This document shows positions 9,471-16,878 of a stretch of 64,000 nucleotides of DNA, in pieces. Location of the stretch: assembly GCA_019752045.1 (NCBI GenBank), contig JAIEMP010000008.1, positions 136,676 through 200,675 on the forward strand. Direction: 5' to 3'. Numbering within the stretch: the stretch's first letter is position 1; every line of letters starts with the position of its first letter. The position numbers and the translations under genes were made by a program. The notes under the pieces were generated by a model, which saw nothing but the letters and a program-made list of their open reading frames with translations, did no database searches and was not told where the DNA came from. Source of the stretch: Chitinophagaceae bacterium. GTDB taxonomy: Bacteria > Bacteroidota > Bacteroidia > Chitinophagales > Chitinophagaceae.

Positions 9471-10922
9471 TTATCTCGGAGGAACATTCAATGGAATATC
9501 TCTCACAAACATATTGTTGCGGTTGGCTGCTTCCCATGCAAGGAAGAACACCAGTCGTGTACGTTTTTCGTGCAGATCGTAGTTAATCTTATCGGGCGTA
9601 TCACTTGGCTTGTGATAATCTTTGTGAATACCATCAAAGAAAAATACAATGGGAACTCCTTTTGCTGCAAAGTTGTAATGATCGCTGCGGTAGTATAAAC
9701 GGTTGGGATCTTTTGGATCGTTATACTTACGGTCGGTAATAATTTTGATGTACATGTTGTTGATACTATCAACAAAACGAGGCAACTCGCTGCTCAATTT
9801 ATCATCACCAATCAAATACACATGGTTGTTACTGTCGAGCGATTTTAAATTATCATCTTTCCGTCCAATCATATCAATATTGATGTCGATAGATGTTTTA
9901 TCCATCGGATAAACCGGATGATTACCATAATACTCACTTCCCCATAAACCTTTTTCTTCTCCGCTTACTGCCAGAAACAAAATAGTTCTGCGTGGCCCTT
10001 TGCCTGCTGCTTTTGCTTTTGCAAATGCTTCTGCCAGTTCCAGTACACCAACGGTACCGCTTCCGTCATCATCTGCGCCGGGGTGTAATTTGCCGCCAAT
10101 AATTCCCACATGATCGTAGTGAGCAGAAATAACGACATACTCATCTTTTTTATCCGTTCCTTCAATCATCCCTAATACATTCGATGCCTGAATTGTTTGA
10201 ATGGTTTTTTCAAAACGGATCATCAGTTCAGTAGAAAATAGTTTGGTTTCAAGTGTCTGATCTTTTGCTTTTGCCAGATCTGTTTTTAATATTGCTTCAG
10301 CCATTGCTTCAGAAATACGGATAGATGTTGCTGACTGTCTTGAACGATAAAGTGAGAAGTACATACGCCCGGCTCTTGATGAAGGTTGTTTGTCAATTCC
10401 CGGTTGGGTAAACAACAGCACAGCCGGCTGGCGCTGATACAAACGGAAAATTTCTGTTTGTGTAGGTTGTTTACCTGCAAGGATCACGGCTTTTCCTCTG
10501 ATGTCTGTGGTAGTATCGCCTTTACCCAGGTAAACCACTTCACTAATGTAAAGCGTTGAGCTGTTGATGCTGTTGAGTGTTGCTGTAAAATCTTTTCCAA
10601 ACTGATACGCTGTTCCGTTCACAGTTACCTGCGCATCGGTGAGGGTATCTTTGTACAACGGATAAAATTGTTCCCAGTTACCGTTGTTGCCCGGTGCAAT
10701 ACCAATGCGTTGAAACTGTTGTTTCAGATAATCGGCTGCTTTGCGTTGTCCTTCGGTTCCCGTTTCTCTACCTTCCATTTCGGGCGCAGCAAGAATAAAG
10801 AGATGGGTTTTTAAATCGGCAGCAGTAATGGTTTGTGCAAATTTTTCAGCTGTTTTGTTTTTTTTCTGTGCAGTAACAGAGAGTGTAAGCAAACTGCAAA
10901 CGATCAATAAAAAGTTCCTCAT
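9471..10922 (-). CDS. Secreted M28 family zinc aminopeptidase with PA-type insert
   Basis: 483 residues: signal peptide (1-19, ending VTAQ), a PA-like insert at about 90-240, and an M28 catalytic core. The zinc and catalytic residues are visible: AHYDH (His268), GADDDGSG (Asp284/285), SGEEKG (Glu322, Glu323), NIDMIGR (Asp350) and DYHKPSD (His437). It would release N-terminal residues from peptides in the periplasm or outside the cell. It is preceded by the rpiB terminator, so is probably transcribed alone. A degenerate copy of its 3' end lies at 6977-7155. Confidence 0.92.
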   Translation of the reverse strand: MRNFLLIVCSLLTLSVTAQKKNKTAEKFAQTITAADLKTHLFILAAPEMEGRETGTEGQRKAADYLKQQFQRIGIAPGNNGNWEQFYPLYKDTLTDAQVTVNGTAYQFGKDFTATLNSINSSTLYISEVVYLGKGDTTTDIRGKAVILAGKQPTQTEIFRLYQRQPAVLLFTQPGIDKQPSSRAGRMYFSLYRSRQSATSIRISEAMAEAILKTDLAKAKDQTLETKLFSTELMIRFEKTIQTIQASNVLGMIEGTDKKDEYVVISAHYDHVGIIGGKLHPGADDDGSGTVGVLELAEAFAKAKAAGKGPRRTILFLAVSGEEKGLWGSEYYGNHPVYPMDKTSIDINIDMIGRKDDNLKSLDSNNHVYLIGDDKLSSELPRFVDSINNMYIKIITDRKYNDPKDPNRLYYRSDHYNFAAKGVPIVFFFDGIHKDYHKPSDTPDKINYDLHEKRTRLVFFLAWEAANRNNMFVRDIPLNVPPR

Positions 10923-10956
10923 GATTTATTTTTAAGGAGCCGAATATAAAATAAAA

Positions 10957-10973
10957 TCCCGCCGTTGGCGGGA
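10957..10973 (-). terminator. rpiB terminator
   Basis: A 7-bp GC-rich stem (TCCCGCC/GGCGGGA) with a 3-nt loop. On the minus strand it is followed by TTTTATTTT, a typical intrinsic terminator for rpiB. Confidence 0.8.
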
Positions 10974-10994
10974 GAGATTTATAAATGGTATGAT

Positions 10995-11033
10995 TTAATT
11001 GGTCGGCCCGACCATGTCGGTCTGACCAATTAA
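10995..11033. repeat. Nested inverted repeat after rpiB
   Basis: An outer 10-bp arm pair TTAATTGGTC (10995-11004) and GACCAATTAA (11024-11033) encloses an inner CCGAC/GTCGG hairpin (11008-11020). It begins 13 bp after the rpiB stop and precedes the T-tailed terminator, so the rpiB mRNA would end with two stacked hairpins. Confidence 0.7.
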
Positions 11034-11045
11034 TGATCAGCAATT

Positions 11046-11501
11046 TTACATGCAGGCGATCTTTTGCACCCTTCTTTCGTGGCGGCCACCTTCAAATTCA
11101 GTGGTCATAAACGTGTTCACCATTTTTTCTGCATCACCTTCACGCACAAAACGTGCAGGGATACAAATCACATTGGCATTGTTATGGCTTCTTGCCAGTT
11201 GCGACAGTTCTTCGCCCCAGCAAATAGCAGCACGGATACCCTGGTGTTTATTGGCTGTAATAGCTACGCCATTTGCACTGCCGCAAAGCAATATTCCAAA
11301 AGACGCTTCACCGCCTTCTACTGCCTTTGCAACAGGGTGAGCAAAATCAGCATAATCAACCGACTCGGTTGAATAGGCTCCAAAATCTTTAAACGGAATC
11401 CCTTTTCCTTCTAAAAAAGAAATGAGGTCTTCTTTATAATCAAATCCCGCATGATCGCATCCAATGGCTACGGGTTTTGTTAAATCAAATGGAGAATGCA
11501 T
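11046..11501 (-). CDS. rpiB: Ribose-5-phosphate isomerase B
   Basis: Interconverts ribose 5-phosphate and ribulose 5-phosphate in the pentose phosphate pathway. The protein (151 residues from Met at 11501) has the family N-terminus VAIGCDHAGFDYK and the active-site segment GILLCGSANGVAITANK with Cys and Thr/Ser in the expected places. It also has the conserved RAAICW and SHNNANV. The frame extends to a TTG at 11522, but that codon lies inside the promoter -7 element, so the ATG at 11501 is preferred. tatC lies upstream on the same strand but is separated by the four-helix-bundle cassette. Confidence 0.95.
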   Translation of the reverse strand: MHSPFDLTKPVAIGCDHAGFDYKEDLISFLEGKGIPFKDFGAYSTESVDYADFAHPVAKAVEGGEASFGILLCGSANGVAITANKHQGIRAAICWGEELSQLARSHNNANVICIPARFVREGDAEKMVNTFMTTEFEGGRHERRVQKIACM

Positions 11502-11519
11502 GGCTGAAAATTTAGAATT

Positions 11520-11527
11520 CAAAGTTA
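11520..11527 (-). promoter_or_regulatory. rpiB -7 promoter element (TAACTTTG)
   Basis: A minus-strand TAACTTTG, matching TAnnTTTG, lies 19 bp before the ATG at 11501. The -33 region falls next to the AGCCGATAG repeats, so the cassette edge sits directly against this promoter. Confidence 0.6.
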
Positions 11528-11539
11528 GTATAAATTATG

Positions 11540-11569
11540 AGCCGATAGACATTAGCCGATAGCCGATAG
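11540..11569 (+). repeat. Three AGCCGATAG 9-mers, left side of the four-helix-bundle cassette
   Basis: Copies start at 11540, 11554 and 11561; the last two overlap by 2 bp. They are the inverted counterparts of CTATCGGCT copies at 12057 and 12085 on the far side of the four-helix-bundle gene. Confidence 0.8.
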
Positions 11570-11679
11570 TCCAAAGTCATTAGTAGGTAATGATTAGTCT
11601 TGATCGTTTCGAAACTGAATTTTCTATGATCCTTTGAATAATTGTGTCTTTTGTATATTTTAATACCATAAATAAAGTT

Positions 11680-12042
11680 ATGCCCGGTTATAAAACATTA
11701 CTTGCTTATCAAAAAGCAAAACAAGTGGCGGATGCTATTTTTCTAGCTTCAAAAAAATTTCCTATTGAAGAAAGATATAGCTTAACCGATCAGATAAGAA
11801 GAAGTTCACGAGCTGTTTGTGCCTGTATGGGAGAAGCATATCGAAAAAGAAAATACCCGGCACATTTTGTAAGCAAGCTCACAGATTCTGATATGGAAAA
11901 CGGAGAGACAGAAGTGTGGCTTGATTTTGCAAAAGATTGTAGTTACCTAAAAGCTGAGGAGTACCAAACAATCTATTCACAAAACGAAGAAGTTGCCAAG
12001 CTTCTTGCGTACATGATTAATCATCCTGAAAAATTTTTGTAA
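11680..12042 (+). CDS. Four-helix-bundle protein (S23 / 23S rRNA intervening-sequence protein family)
   Basis: 120 residues from the ATG at 11680; an upstream ATG at 11644 would add 12 unlikely residues. It shows the family pattern of an N-terminal YKTLLAYQKAKQVADAIF helix, DQIRRSSRAVCACMGEAYRK in helix 2, then FVSKLTDSDMENGETEVWLDFA and a final helix ending MINHPEKFL. Relatives sit in intervening sequences of 23S rRNA genes or between genes in Bacteroidota, and the fold is shared with the Avd protein of diversity-generating retroelements. It is antisense to tatC and rpiB and bracketed by inverted 9-mers. Molecular function is unknown. Confidence 0.85.
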   Translation: MPGYKTLLAYQKAKQVADAIFLASKKFPIEERYSLTDQIRRSSRAVCACMGEAYRKRKYPAHFVSKLTDSDMENGETEVWLDFAKDCSYLKAEEYQTIYSQNEEVAKLLAYMINHPEKFL

Positions 12043-12056
12043 CGCTCCTGACTTCA

Positions 12057-12093
12057 CTATCGGCTAAAAACTATCTACTCACCACTATCGGCT
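12057..12093 (-). repeat. Two CTATCGGCT 9-mers, right side of the four-helix-bundle cassette
   Basis: Copies at 12057-12065 and 12085-12093 are exact reverse complements of the AGCCGATAG copies at 11540-11569. The last copy ends 8 bp before the tatC stop codon. Confidence 0.8.
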
Positions 12094-12101
12094 GTTTTAT
12101 G

Positions 12102-12980
12102 TCAGCTCCACTCTTCCTCTTCTTTCTTTATTTGCCGGCGATGAATACGGAGGCTTAGAAAAATACTGAACTCGTATAATCCATATAACGGAATAGTAAC
12201 CAACGCTAAACTGAACGGATCGGTTGAAGGAGTAATAATGGCAGCTAATATGAGAATAACAACAAATGCATATTTGCGGATGCGGCGTAACGTAACCGGT
12301 GTAAGAATGCCTACTCTTGTTAACAGCATTACTACAACAGGCAGTTGAAATAACAAACCAACACCAACGGTTAAGTAAATCAGGTTTTCAAAATAGTCAC
12401 TGATGGTTGGTTTAAATTCAATTAACGGACTCAACGAATAGGTTGAATAAAAATTTACCATGAAAGGTGTAAGTACAAAATAACCAAAGGAAACACCCAT
12501 GAAAAATAAAACAGAGATCCATAAAATGGCACCCGTTGTTCCTTTACGTTCTTTATCACTTAATGCCGGACGAACAAATTTCCAGATCTCCCAAAACACA
12601 TACGGGAAAGCCAAAATAAAACCGCCGGTAAAACCAACAGTGAAGGTGGTGAGGAACTGTTCCGTCATGGCATTGCTCTGGAACTTGATAGAAAAATCGC
12701 CCAAACAAAGTTGATCTACATGTAGCCATTGGCCAATACTGCACAACCATTTATAGGTAATGAAATTATTATGTGCCGGGCCCATGAAAATATTATTCAC
12801 CACATAGGTAATATTAAACAGCACAATACCCGAACCAATCACAACAGCAATCAATGCACGGATCACATGCCAGCGCAGTTCTTCCAGATGATCAATAAAG
12901 GTCATCTCGGCCTGCTCCCCCCCCGACTTGCCACGGATGCGTTTAAAAATATTCCTGCGTTCAGATTTTGTTTCGGCCAC
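12102..12980 (-). CDS. tatC: Sec-independent translocase subunit TatC
   Basis: Multi-pass inner-membrane receptor for twin-arginine signal peptides. The hallmark MTFIDHLEELRWHVIRA lies near the N-terminus, followed by about six hydrophobic segments. GFTGGFILAFPYVFWEIWKF and the late PSTDPFSLALVTIPLYGLYE are typical TatC sequences. The frame extends to 13106, but a GTG at 12980 (VAETKSERRN) lies 18 bp after a -7 promoter element and gives a normal length of 292 residues. The C-terminus is highly charged (RRQIKKEEEEWS). No tatA is visible in the window. Confidence 0.93.
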   Translation of the reverse strand: MAETKSERRNIFKRIRGKSGGEQAEMTFIDHLEELRWHVIRALIAVVIGSGIVLFNITYVVNNIFMGPAHNNFITYKWLCSIGQWLHVDQLCLGDFSIKFQSNAMTEQFLTTFTVGFTGGFILAFPYVFWEIWKFVRPALSDKERKGTTGAILWISVLFFMGVSFGYFVLTPFMVNFYSTYSLSPLIEFKPTISDYFENLIYLTVGVGLLFQLPVVVMLLTRVGILTPVTLRRIRKYAFVVILILAAIITPSTDPFSLALVTIPLYGLYEFSIFLSLRIHRRQIKKEEEEWS

Positions 12981-12998
12981 GGTAAATGATTTCAATTG

Positions 12999-13006
12999 CA
13001 AATGTA
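12999..13006 (-). promoter_or_regulatory. tatC -7 promoter element (TACATTTG)
   Basis: Minus-strand TACATTTG fits TAnnTTTG. Its position inside the longer open frame argues for the GTG start at 12980. Confidence 0.55.
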
Positions 13007-13091
13007 ACCCGAAAAAGATGAGGAGAAGTGAACGAGGAAAAATTAGGTTTTCGTATAATTTAGCCATAACCTCAAAGAGCCATGGGCAATA

Positions 13092-13121
13092 AAAAAGCTG
13101 TCTCATTTGAGACAGCTTTTT
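13092..13121 (-). terminator. Terminator, older copy of the zinc-protease terminator
   Basis: A 13-bp stem (AAAAAGCTGTCTC, 13092-13104, with GAGACAGCTTTTT, 13109-13121) with a 4-nt loop. It resembles the terminator at 14142-14170 (GGCTGTCTC...GAGACAGCC). It lies at the corresponding distance from a decayed copy of that gene's 3' end, so the pair was duplicated together. Confidence 0.8.
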
Positions 13122-13139
13122 AAGATTGAGAACAAAAAA

Positions 13140-13198
13140 TTATTTTGTTGCCAATTCTTTATCAATCATAAAGATCAGCATTCCACGGTGTGCCCTCC
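13140..13198 (-). pseudogene. Relic of the 3' end of a DUF5117-type zinc protease gene
   Basis: The minus strand reads RAHRGMLIFMIDKELATK then stop. The intact protease at 14191 ends RAHRSMLMFMIDKALATK, so 15 of 18 residues match. Similarity stops where the palindromes at 13206 begin. The relic, with its own terminator copy, lies about 1.05 kb from the intact tail in the same orientation; the segment between holds the second DUF6252-like lipoprotein gene. Confidence 0.75.
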
Positions 13199-13205
13199 CT
13201 TCGTA

Positions 13206-13290
13206 GCAATGTCTCTCGAAGAGGACATTGCGTAATACAGCATATGTCATAAATTATTTATAACGCAACGTCCCTTTCAGGAGACGTTGC
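13206..13290. repeat. Two tandem REP-like palindromes
   Basis: GCAATGTC (13206-13213) pairs with GACATTGC (13224-13231), and GCAACGTC (13265-13272) pairs with GACGTTGC (13283-13290), each with a 10-nt loop. The two 26-nt units are variants of each other (GCAAYGTC...GACRTTGC) and sit between the lipoprotein stop codon and the relic. The second could act as that gene's terminator hairpin, though no strong T tract follows. Confidence 0.65.
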
Positions 13291-13311
13291 TGAGAAAAAA
13301 TTAAAAAGTGA

Positions 13312-13863
13312 TTAATATTTTACATCAAAGCGGCCCTGCGTAATACGAACAGTGTCGCAACCGGGCTTATAATGAGTTACTTCAAAATTTCCTGCGATGA
13401 TCCGGTTTTGTGTATCAAATTTTATAATGTTCACAAATGAATTATGATTTGAAATAGTATCATCCCAAAAATACATACAGCCAACATCAGTGTTTGTAAA
13501 TATTGATATCCTTGATTCAATATTATTCAACTTATAAAGACCCGTAGTATTAAATTGATTCATTGCAATCGTAAAAGTGGTAACGTTTTCATTTGCAACA
13601 TATCTAGCACATCTTAAATTAAATGTTCCTCCATTTAAGGTAGCATCATAGTACCAACTCATCTTAGAGTTTGAACCAGAACTTCCCTTTGGTATCCAAA
13701 CCTTTCCGTTTAATAAAAAACCACAGGTGTTTTTTCCTTCCTGTGTGGCGGGTGGTAATTTTTCAGTATTATCAATTATTAGGGGTGGCGGGATTTTTTT
13801 ACATTTTAAAGAAGATGTAAAAATAAGTATGCATAAAAGGAGTATAGTACTGCTGTATTTCAT
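13312..13863 (-). CDS. DUF6252-like lipoprotein (paralogue B)
   Basis: 183 residues, signal sequence with a probable lipobox Cys (SSLKCKK), then LPPATQEGKNTCGFLLNGKVW and the end DTVRITQGRFDVKY. It shares these landmarks, spacing and length with the protein at 6093-6632. Unlike that copy, no T9SS enzyme gene follows it; downstream are palindromes and a protease-gene relic. The upstream 200 bp is also duplicated and contains a G12 tract, which could make expression variable. Function unknown. Confidence 0.8.
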   Translation of the reverse strand: MKYSSTILLLCILIFTSSLKCKKIPPPLIIDNTEKLPPATQEGKNTCGFLLNGKVWIPKGSSGSNSKMSWYYDATLNGGTFNLRCARYVANENVTTFTIAMNQFNTTGLYKLNNIESRISIFTNTDVGCMYFWDDTISNHNSFVNIIKFDTQNRIIAGNFEVTHYKPGCDTVRITQGRFDVKY

Positions 13864-14069
13864 AACTCGTTTATTTTTTTGATACCTGCTTTAATCAATA
13901 AAGCATTTTTGCAGGAGTGTAAAATTAAACGGGGGGCTTAAGCCAGTATGCAGATTTTGCGGGGGGGGGGGGATAATATAAATGGCATCTTTCATTTTAT
14001 AAGCGTTCATGTACCAAATTACAGCTTAATAATAAAAATTACAATACCCTAAAGCGGGAAGTAAACAGC
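13864..14069 (-). repeat. Duplicated upstream block with G tracts, copy B (G12)
   Basis: The 327-bp gap before the zinc protease holds this block and a terminator. Landmarks match copy A at almost the same distances: G6 (13931-13936), G12 (13961-13972), then GCATCTTTCAT and ATTACAATACCCTAAAGCGG (ending about 14069). A minus-strand TAATTTTA next to the first G run is a possible -7 element. The G12 run against G6 in copy A marks a length-variable homopolymer. Confidence 0.7.
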
Positions 14070-14141
14070 CTTAATTAAAGATTTGTTTAGAAAGTAAGAG
14101 TTTTTACTTAGCAGCACCGTTACCACAATGAATAAACTTAA

Positions 14142-14170
14142 AAAGGCTGTCTCATCAAGAGACAGCCTTT
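14142..14170 (-). terminator. Zinc protease terminator
   Basis: A 12-bp perfect stem AAAGGCTGTCTC/GAGACAGCCTTT with a 5-nt loop, 21 bp after the stop codon of the DUF5117-type protease. A run of T follows on the minus strand. Confidence 0.82.
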
Positions 14171-14190
14171 ACCAAATCAGTTAATAAAAA

Positions 14191-16767
14191 TTATTTTGTT
14201 GCTAATGCTTTATCAATCATAAACATCAGCATACTCCGGTGTGCCCTTGTGCTTTCGTTTGGCGATACCGCTGTTGCCAGCATAATGCGGATTTTTTTCA
14301 GTGTATTAAAAGCACCGCTCTTTGAAGCATTGTCGTATCCTGCTCTGGCTTCAACTATGGAAATTGCCCCTTTTACAAATTCACTTTGTAAATTCTGGCG
14401 GTAAATATTTACTGCGCCGGCCATATCTGCTTTAAAGATGGCAGAAGTTAAATCGTTCATGACATCAGCTACAGAATATGTGTTACCATACAAGCCGCTG
14501 TTGTTGATACGACGGAGTGTGGTCGGGTGCAATAACTCTGCAAGAATACTTGTTTGAAATCCTTGTACAACAGATGTATGCTTGGGATCTTCAGGTGCAC
14601 CAAAGAAATTATAACCACGACGCTGAACCTGGAGATAAGGCAATACCTGTAAGTCTGCATCAAATGCATTTGGAGCAAATACATTCTTTGCTAAAAAGGC
14701 CATTGCTTTTTTCTGGTATTCAACAGGTGTAATGGTAAATGGTTTGCTGCCCGGATTTTGTCCGGGGAAACTTCTGTCAACCTGCACACCACCAATATAA
14801 CGGCTGATGGCATTGGCCATTTGAAAACGTTGGCCATTTAATACACTGTAACGGATCTGAATTTCCTGATACGATTTATCGCCTTTCGCATATTTGGTTA
14901 TCAGTTTGCTCATGGCACTGTTTACAAATTTGAAACGGTCCTCGCCATAAGTAACCATGTCGTTACTCATGTCGTTCACCATTACACGTGGATCAATACC
15001 ATTACCGGGGCTGCGCATATCATCTGCATCATTACCAAATGTAAGATGTGGTTCATGACTGCGGCGTAACAATGCATTGAGGCTGCTTTGTTCCTGACCT
15101 GCAGGAAATTCACGGTAACCGAATTCGATGGCCCATAAATCATACGGTCCCGGTTTCATGGTATAATAATCGCCTTGTTTACTTCTGTCGCTGTTAATGT
15201 TTACCGATGGGTAATCCATAACCGAACCTTGCAAACCTAATTTTTGTGTGATGGATTTGTTGTGTACTTCTGTCGGGCTAAGCATCTGGCTTGCTTTCAT
15301 GTTATGGTTCAAACCAAGTGTATGACCCATTTCATGTAAGATGAGGTAATAAATGAATTGCTCATGAGCAACCCGTACTTCATCTGCTGCAGCATCTGCT
15401 GCACTGGTAGTAATTAATGTAGCACCTGCCATGTATTGTTTTGCCAATTCGTTTCCAATTGAGCAGTTGGCCCAATGTTTACGCATGTGTGCAGGAACCA
15501 TCTGCATGGGTTGATCTTTTCCTGCATAACCTGCATTATCTGCTTCGGTTACATCTAAGAAAGGTGTTTGTGCACCCGATGCCCACTCAATAGAAATATC
15601 ACTGCCAAGAATTTGTCCTGTTTTAGGATTTACAAAACTTGGTCCGATGGCTCCGTATTGCGGATAAGGAGAAGAGATCCAGCGGATCACATTGTAACGG
15701 ATATCTGCAGGATCCCATGTTGCATCATCGGGCATAATCTTCATCACCACAGCATTTTTAAAACCTGCTTTTTCAAATGCTTCGTTCCAGCGTTCGCCTG
15801 CAGCTTTCACCATATTGCGGTATTCAACAGGTGTTGTATTTTCTACCCAGAACGTAATGGGTTCAACAGGTTCGCTTAGAGCAGCAGAAGGATCTTTCTT
15901 TTTTAAATGCCAGCGGTTGATCACATCACGGTAGTTGGTAATCTCGTTCGATGTAAGATCGTCAACTTCCTGTGTAAAAAAACCAATACGTGGATCGTCG
16001 AACCGTGGTTTGTAATCATTCACAGGTACTTCAATAAACGAGTGCTGCAATTTTACACGAACATAACGGGCATCAGTAATGTCTTTTCCGCCACCATTAA
16101 AAGGCATGGGATTATCATATGCCAGATCAACAATCACATCACTGTTGTTGGGGTATGAACGGATGTTTGAATATTTACTTTTGGTTGGATTGTAACCACC
16201 CAGGTTAAATACTGCACCGGGAGGTAACATGGGCGACATGATGGGTTTTACCGGATCGAGTTTGTCGCTCAGGAATAATCCATCCACACTAATAAGATAA
16301 CCGGTTGAATCTTCTACACTGAATTTATCTACAAAGAAAACCGCTTCAGGTAAATCGGATGCTTTACTTACCGGGTTTTTCGGATCAGCATAAAAAGAAG
16401 TATTCTCCATAGAGAATTCAATTTTATCATACTGCTTCTTCATTTTAAACACCAGGTTTGCACGGTGCATACTCTGGTGCAGAAATAAGCTTGATGGTCC
16501 GGCCAATGAAAAACTCTGGTAAATAAAATCTTTGTTGAGCTGATCTTTGCGCACATACATCAACACACTTCCTGTTACTGTATCCTGATAAAGTGTAAAG
16601 AGACCAGCATGTTTTTTACTGCTCTTCACTTTGTCTGCTACGCCGGGTTTAGCGGGTGCTTTTTTGGTTGTGTCTGCAGGCATAGGTCCTGCGGGTTTGG
16701 TTTGTGCAAAAGCCTGCGCTCCCAACAAGAGACAGGCGGCTGATAAGGCGGCTGCAATTTTCTTCAT
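14191..16767 (-). CDS. Secreted zinc metalloprotease of the DUF5117/DUF5118 type
   Basis: 858 residues with a signal peptide (1-22, ending AFAQ) and a Pro/Ala/Lys-rich linker. A long N-terminal region corresponds to DUF5118/DUF5117 of Bacteroidota proteases, followed by the metzincin-type catalytic site HEMGHTLGLNH at 478-488. The large C-terminal region (DUF4953-like) follows. It is expected to be a periplasmic or surface protease; substrates are unknown. No T9SS tail is present. It has its own terminator. A relic of a second copy's 3' end lies at 13140-13198, showing that this locus was once duplicated. Confidence 0.9.
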   Translation of the reverse strand: MKKIAAALSAACLLLGAQAFAQTKPAGPMPADTTKKAPAKPGVADKVKSSKKHAGLFTLYQDTVTGSVLMYVRKDQLNKDFIYQSFSLAGPSSLFLHQSMHRANLVFKMKKQYDKIEFSMENTSFYADPKNPVSKASDLPEAVFFVDKFSVEDSTGYLISVDGLFLSDKLDPVKPIMSPMLPPGAVFNLGGYNPTKSKYSNIRSYPNNSDVIVDLAYDNPMPFNGGGKDITDARYVRVKLQHSFIEVPVNDYKPRFDDPRIGFFTQEVDDLTSNEITNYRDVINRWHLKKKDPSAALSEPVEPITFWVENTTPVEYRNMVKAAGERWNEAFEKAGFKNAVVMKIMPDDATWDPADIRYNVIRWISSPYPQYGAIGPSFVNPKTGQILGSDISIEWASGAQTPFLDVTEADNAGYAGKDQPMQMVPAHMRKHWANCSIGNELAKQYMAGATLITTSAADAAADEVRVAHEQFIYYLILHEMGHTLGLNHNMKASQMLSPTEVHNKSITQKLGLQGSVMDYPSVNINSDRSKQGDYYTMKPGPYDLWAIEFGYREFPAGQEQSSLNALLRRSHEPHLTFGNDADDMRSPGNGIDPRVMVNDMSNDMVTYGEDRFKFVNSAMSKLITKYAKGDKSYQEIQIRYSVLNGQRFQMANAISRYIGGVQVDRSFPGQNPGSKPFTITPVEYQKKAMAFLAKNVFAPNAFDADLQVLPYLQVQRRGYNFFGAPEDPKHTSVVQGFQTSILAELLHPTTLRRINNSGLYGNTYSVADVMNDLTSAIFKADMAGAVNIYRQNLQSEFVKGAISIVEARAGYDNASKSGAFNTLKKIRIMLATAVSPNESTRAHRSMLMFMIDKALATK

Positions 16768-16878
16768 AAATGATGATTTGTTTTTTTGCGAATATGAAAA
16801 GATATAATAAAGTTTTCGTACGGCAACGCAGTTTGTATGAGCGGAGGAGATGAACTGTAACTGGTGATTAAAAAGAGA

